DNA of 15,072 nt from UBA3907 sp033810155 (GTDB taxonomy: Bacteria; Bacillota; Sulfobacillia; Fermentithermobacillales; Fermentithermobacillaceae). Every line of letters begins with the position of its first letter. The first letter of the stretch is position 1. A program made the translations under genes and the position numbers. Below, in pieces: positions 13,624 through 15,072 of the stretch. The stretch lies in assembly GCA_033810155.1 (NCBI GenBank), contig JAPXKJ010000027.1, positions 1 through 15,072 on the forward strand, written 5' to 3'. The notes under the pieces were generated by a model. The model made no database searches. It saw only the letters and a list, made by a program, of their open reading frames with translations, and was not told where the DNA came from.

Positions 13624-15072
13624 TCAGACATCCAAGCCCGCCAACCTCTTTGCCAATACCAGGAGGCTTTGTTCGAGAAGGTCTGCCGTACGCTCATACA
13701 TCTCCAAATCTTGTCCAAAAGGATCAGGGACATCGCTTAAATCCTTATCAAGAATCATCTCCGATAGGGTAAATACTTTGTGAGAGAATTCAGGGTAACT
13801 CAATACCAAGACCGCTTTGTGCGCGTTTGTCATCGTTATGACCAGATCCGCCCTTTTCAGATCTTCAATTTCTAAAGCCTTAGACCTATGGTATGAAAGG
13901 TCTATCCCTCTTTTGGCCATAACTTCTATCGCCTCTTTCGACGCTAAAAGCCCTGGTATAGCCGATACACCGGCAGATGCAACATGAATGGGATATGGCT
14001 CACCTATATCTTCCCACAGATGCCTAAGAAGCCCTTCCGCCATCGGGCTTCTGCATGTGTTTCCAGAGCAGACCATGAGCATGGCAAGTGGCGCGGGATG
14101 ATCGTCTGACGCCGAGTCGAACCAAGGGACTACCCTGCCTTCGCTTGCCATTTCTAATCTATTGGAAATGGCAAAACCAATGCCTTCTTCCGGAAATGTT
14201 TCCGATAAGATTACATCTGCACCCAATTCATTCGAAGCACGCCTAAGGCTTGAATACAGTTTTGCGGCTACAGGTGAAAGATCGCCCCTGGAACCCAGCG
14301 GTATCACCTGCATACGGTCATCTCCAAATACCTTCTGGAACGGAACATAAAAAGGCGCATTTTCGTCAGATGCCAAAACAACTACTTTCTTACCTGAACC
14401 AATAAACCTTATCGCATGGAATATCGACTTTTTTCTCTGTTGCATCAAATCGCCAGTAACAAGATAAAGGTCACTCTCAGGAACGTAATGTCTGTATTTT
14501 GGCTGCGGGGCAACATCGGCAGTCTCAAGAACGTCTCTAATGCTTTGTAGGTTCAATCCACCGGGTCTATTCACTCTAGGAACATCGCCCGAGAGATCTA
14601 CCAACGTCGACTCTATGCCGATTTCTGTAGGCCCTGAGTCAAGAATTATATCCACTTTGCCTTGTAAATCCGCCAACACGTCTTCGGCAGACGTGGCGCT
14701 GGGTCTTCCTGATATGTTCGCAGAGGGAGCCGCCAATGGTACGCCGCAAGCATCAATGAGTTTCTGCGCCACAGGATGATCCGGCATCCTGACTGCCACA
14801 GTAGGCAAACCTCCGGTAACTATTGAAGGTACCAGACTGGATTTGGGAAGAATAAGCGTAAGAGGACCAGGCCAGAACATCTCCATCAATCTGACCGCTT
14901 CCGGTGGAATTTCCTTGACTAACGCCTCAACGCTTTCAGGCCGCGAGACGTGCAGTATAAGCGGATTATCTGGGGGCCTCCCTTTAGCCTCGAATATCTT
15001 TGCTACTGCGTCAGGATCGAGGCCGTTTGCGCCGATCCCATATACAGTCTCAGTAGGGAACGCTACCAGGCC
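13624..15072 (-). CDS. sua5: Fused Sua5-type threonylcarbamoyl-AMP synthase and low-molecular-weight (arginine-type) phosphatase; 5' end outside window
   Basis: The frame is open to the last base; 482 residues are visible and the start is missing. Visible residues 1-185 are the YrdC domain that makes threonylcarbamoyl-AMP for tRNA t6A: FPTETVYGIGANG near the start, KGRPPDNPL (30-38), PSANISG (116-122). KYRHY (192-196) is the Sua5 linker, and residues 200-305 are the Sua5 C-terminal domain ending GIGFAISNRL. After about 20 linker residues a complete low-molecular-weight phosphatase follows: CSGNTCRSPMAE with nucleophile Cys335 and Arg341, and Asp450 in DPFG as the general acid. The Thr in the P-loop (CxGNTCR) is the YwlE protein-arginine-phosphatase hallmark; tyrosine phosphatases usually have Ile. 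No ribosome-binding site lies before the phosphatase, so this reads as a real fusion. Confidence 0.93.
   Translation of the reverse strand, partial: GLVAFPTETVYGIGANGLDPDAVAKIFEAKGRPPDNPLILHVSRPESVEALVKEIPPEAVRLMEMFWPGPLTLILPKSSLVPSIVTGGLPTVAVRMPDHPVAQKLIDACGVPLAAPSANISGRPSATSAEDVLADLQGKVDIILDSGPTEIGIESTLVDLSGDVPRVNRPGGLNLQSIRDVLETADVAPQPKYRHYVPESDLYLVTGDLMQQRKKSIFHAIRFIGSGKKVVVLASDENAPFYVPFQKVFGDDRMQVIPLGSRGDLSPVAAKLYSSLRRASNELGADVILSETFPEEGIGFAISNRLEMASEGRVVPWFDSASDDHPAPLAMLMVCSGNTCRSPMAEGLLRHLWEDIGEPYPIHVASAGVSAIPGLLASKEAIEVMAKRGIDLSYHRSKALEIEDLKRADLVITMTNAHKAVLVLSYPEFSHKVFTLSEMILDKDLSDVPDPFGQDLEMYERTADLLEQSLLVLAKRLAGLDV

Noticed and set aside
13605..13733. Upstream extension of the DUF917 frame to a start at 13733
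   Set aside because: It overlaps the conserved end of the phosphatase by 110 bases, encodes nothing family-like, and the ATG at 13604 has its own Shine-Dalgarno.
14080..14100. Separate phosphatase gene starting at an internal ATG near the CSGNTCR motif
   Set aside because: No stop codon separates it from Sua5 and no Shine-Dalgarno precedes the internal ATG codons, so a single fused gene is the simpler reading.

Overview
All visible genes lie on the minus strand, packed head to tail with gaps of at most about 85 bases. There is no RNA gene, mobile element or CRISPR array. The gene set suggests an anaerobic, Gram-positive-type bacterium (Bacillota, Clostridia-like; inferred from memory, genus not identifiable). 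It includes TagO and MnaA, which feed wall teichoic acid or other wall polysaccharide, a YwlE-type phosphatase, RpiB, a YwlG/UPF0340 protein and a ComEB-like dCMP deaminase. Seven of the 15 visible starts are GTG or TTG.

Read in the direction of transcription (high to low coordinates), the first part is a housekeeping cluster. It starts with a fused Sua5 (tRNA t6A synthesis) plus low-molecular-weight phosphatase protein whose 5' end is outside the window (13624-15072). A DUF917 protein (12450-13604), rpiB (12010-12453), ywlG (11331-12008) and a dCMP deaminase (10786-11271) follow. This resembles the Bacillus subtilis ywlC-ywlE-ywlF-ywlG neighbourhood, with two differences: ywlC and ywlE are one gene, and a DUF917 gene is inserted.

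The second part is tagO (9578-10702) and mnaA (8327-9517), which provide the undecaprenyl-linked GlcNAc acceptor and UDP-ManNAc. A good sigma-A-like promoter (10760-10789) overlaps the dCMP deaminase stop codon and probably drives this part.

The third part is a nearly complete V/A-type rotary ATPase operon in the order H-I-K-E-C-F-A-B-D, the same order as in Thermus (G-I-L-E-C-F-A-B-D). Only the first 26 codons of subunit D are inside the window. In B. subtilis, mnaA is followed by the F-type atp operon, so a V/A-type machine sits here in the F-type position. The rotor subunit K keeps every residue of the Enterococcus hirae Na+ site, so Na+ coupling is predicted.

The most unusual signals are non-coding. 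The leaders of the first two ATPase genes (H and I) share one geometry: a strong Shine-Dalgarno sequence directly touching a stable hairpin, then exactly 6 nt, then the start codon. In linear sequence the Shine-Dalgarno is far too distant, but folding the hairpin would bring it to a normal distance. A third hairpin lies just after the stop of I, before the high-copy rotor gene K.
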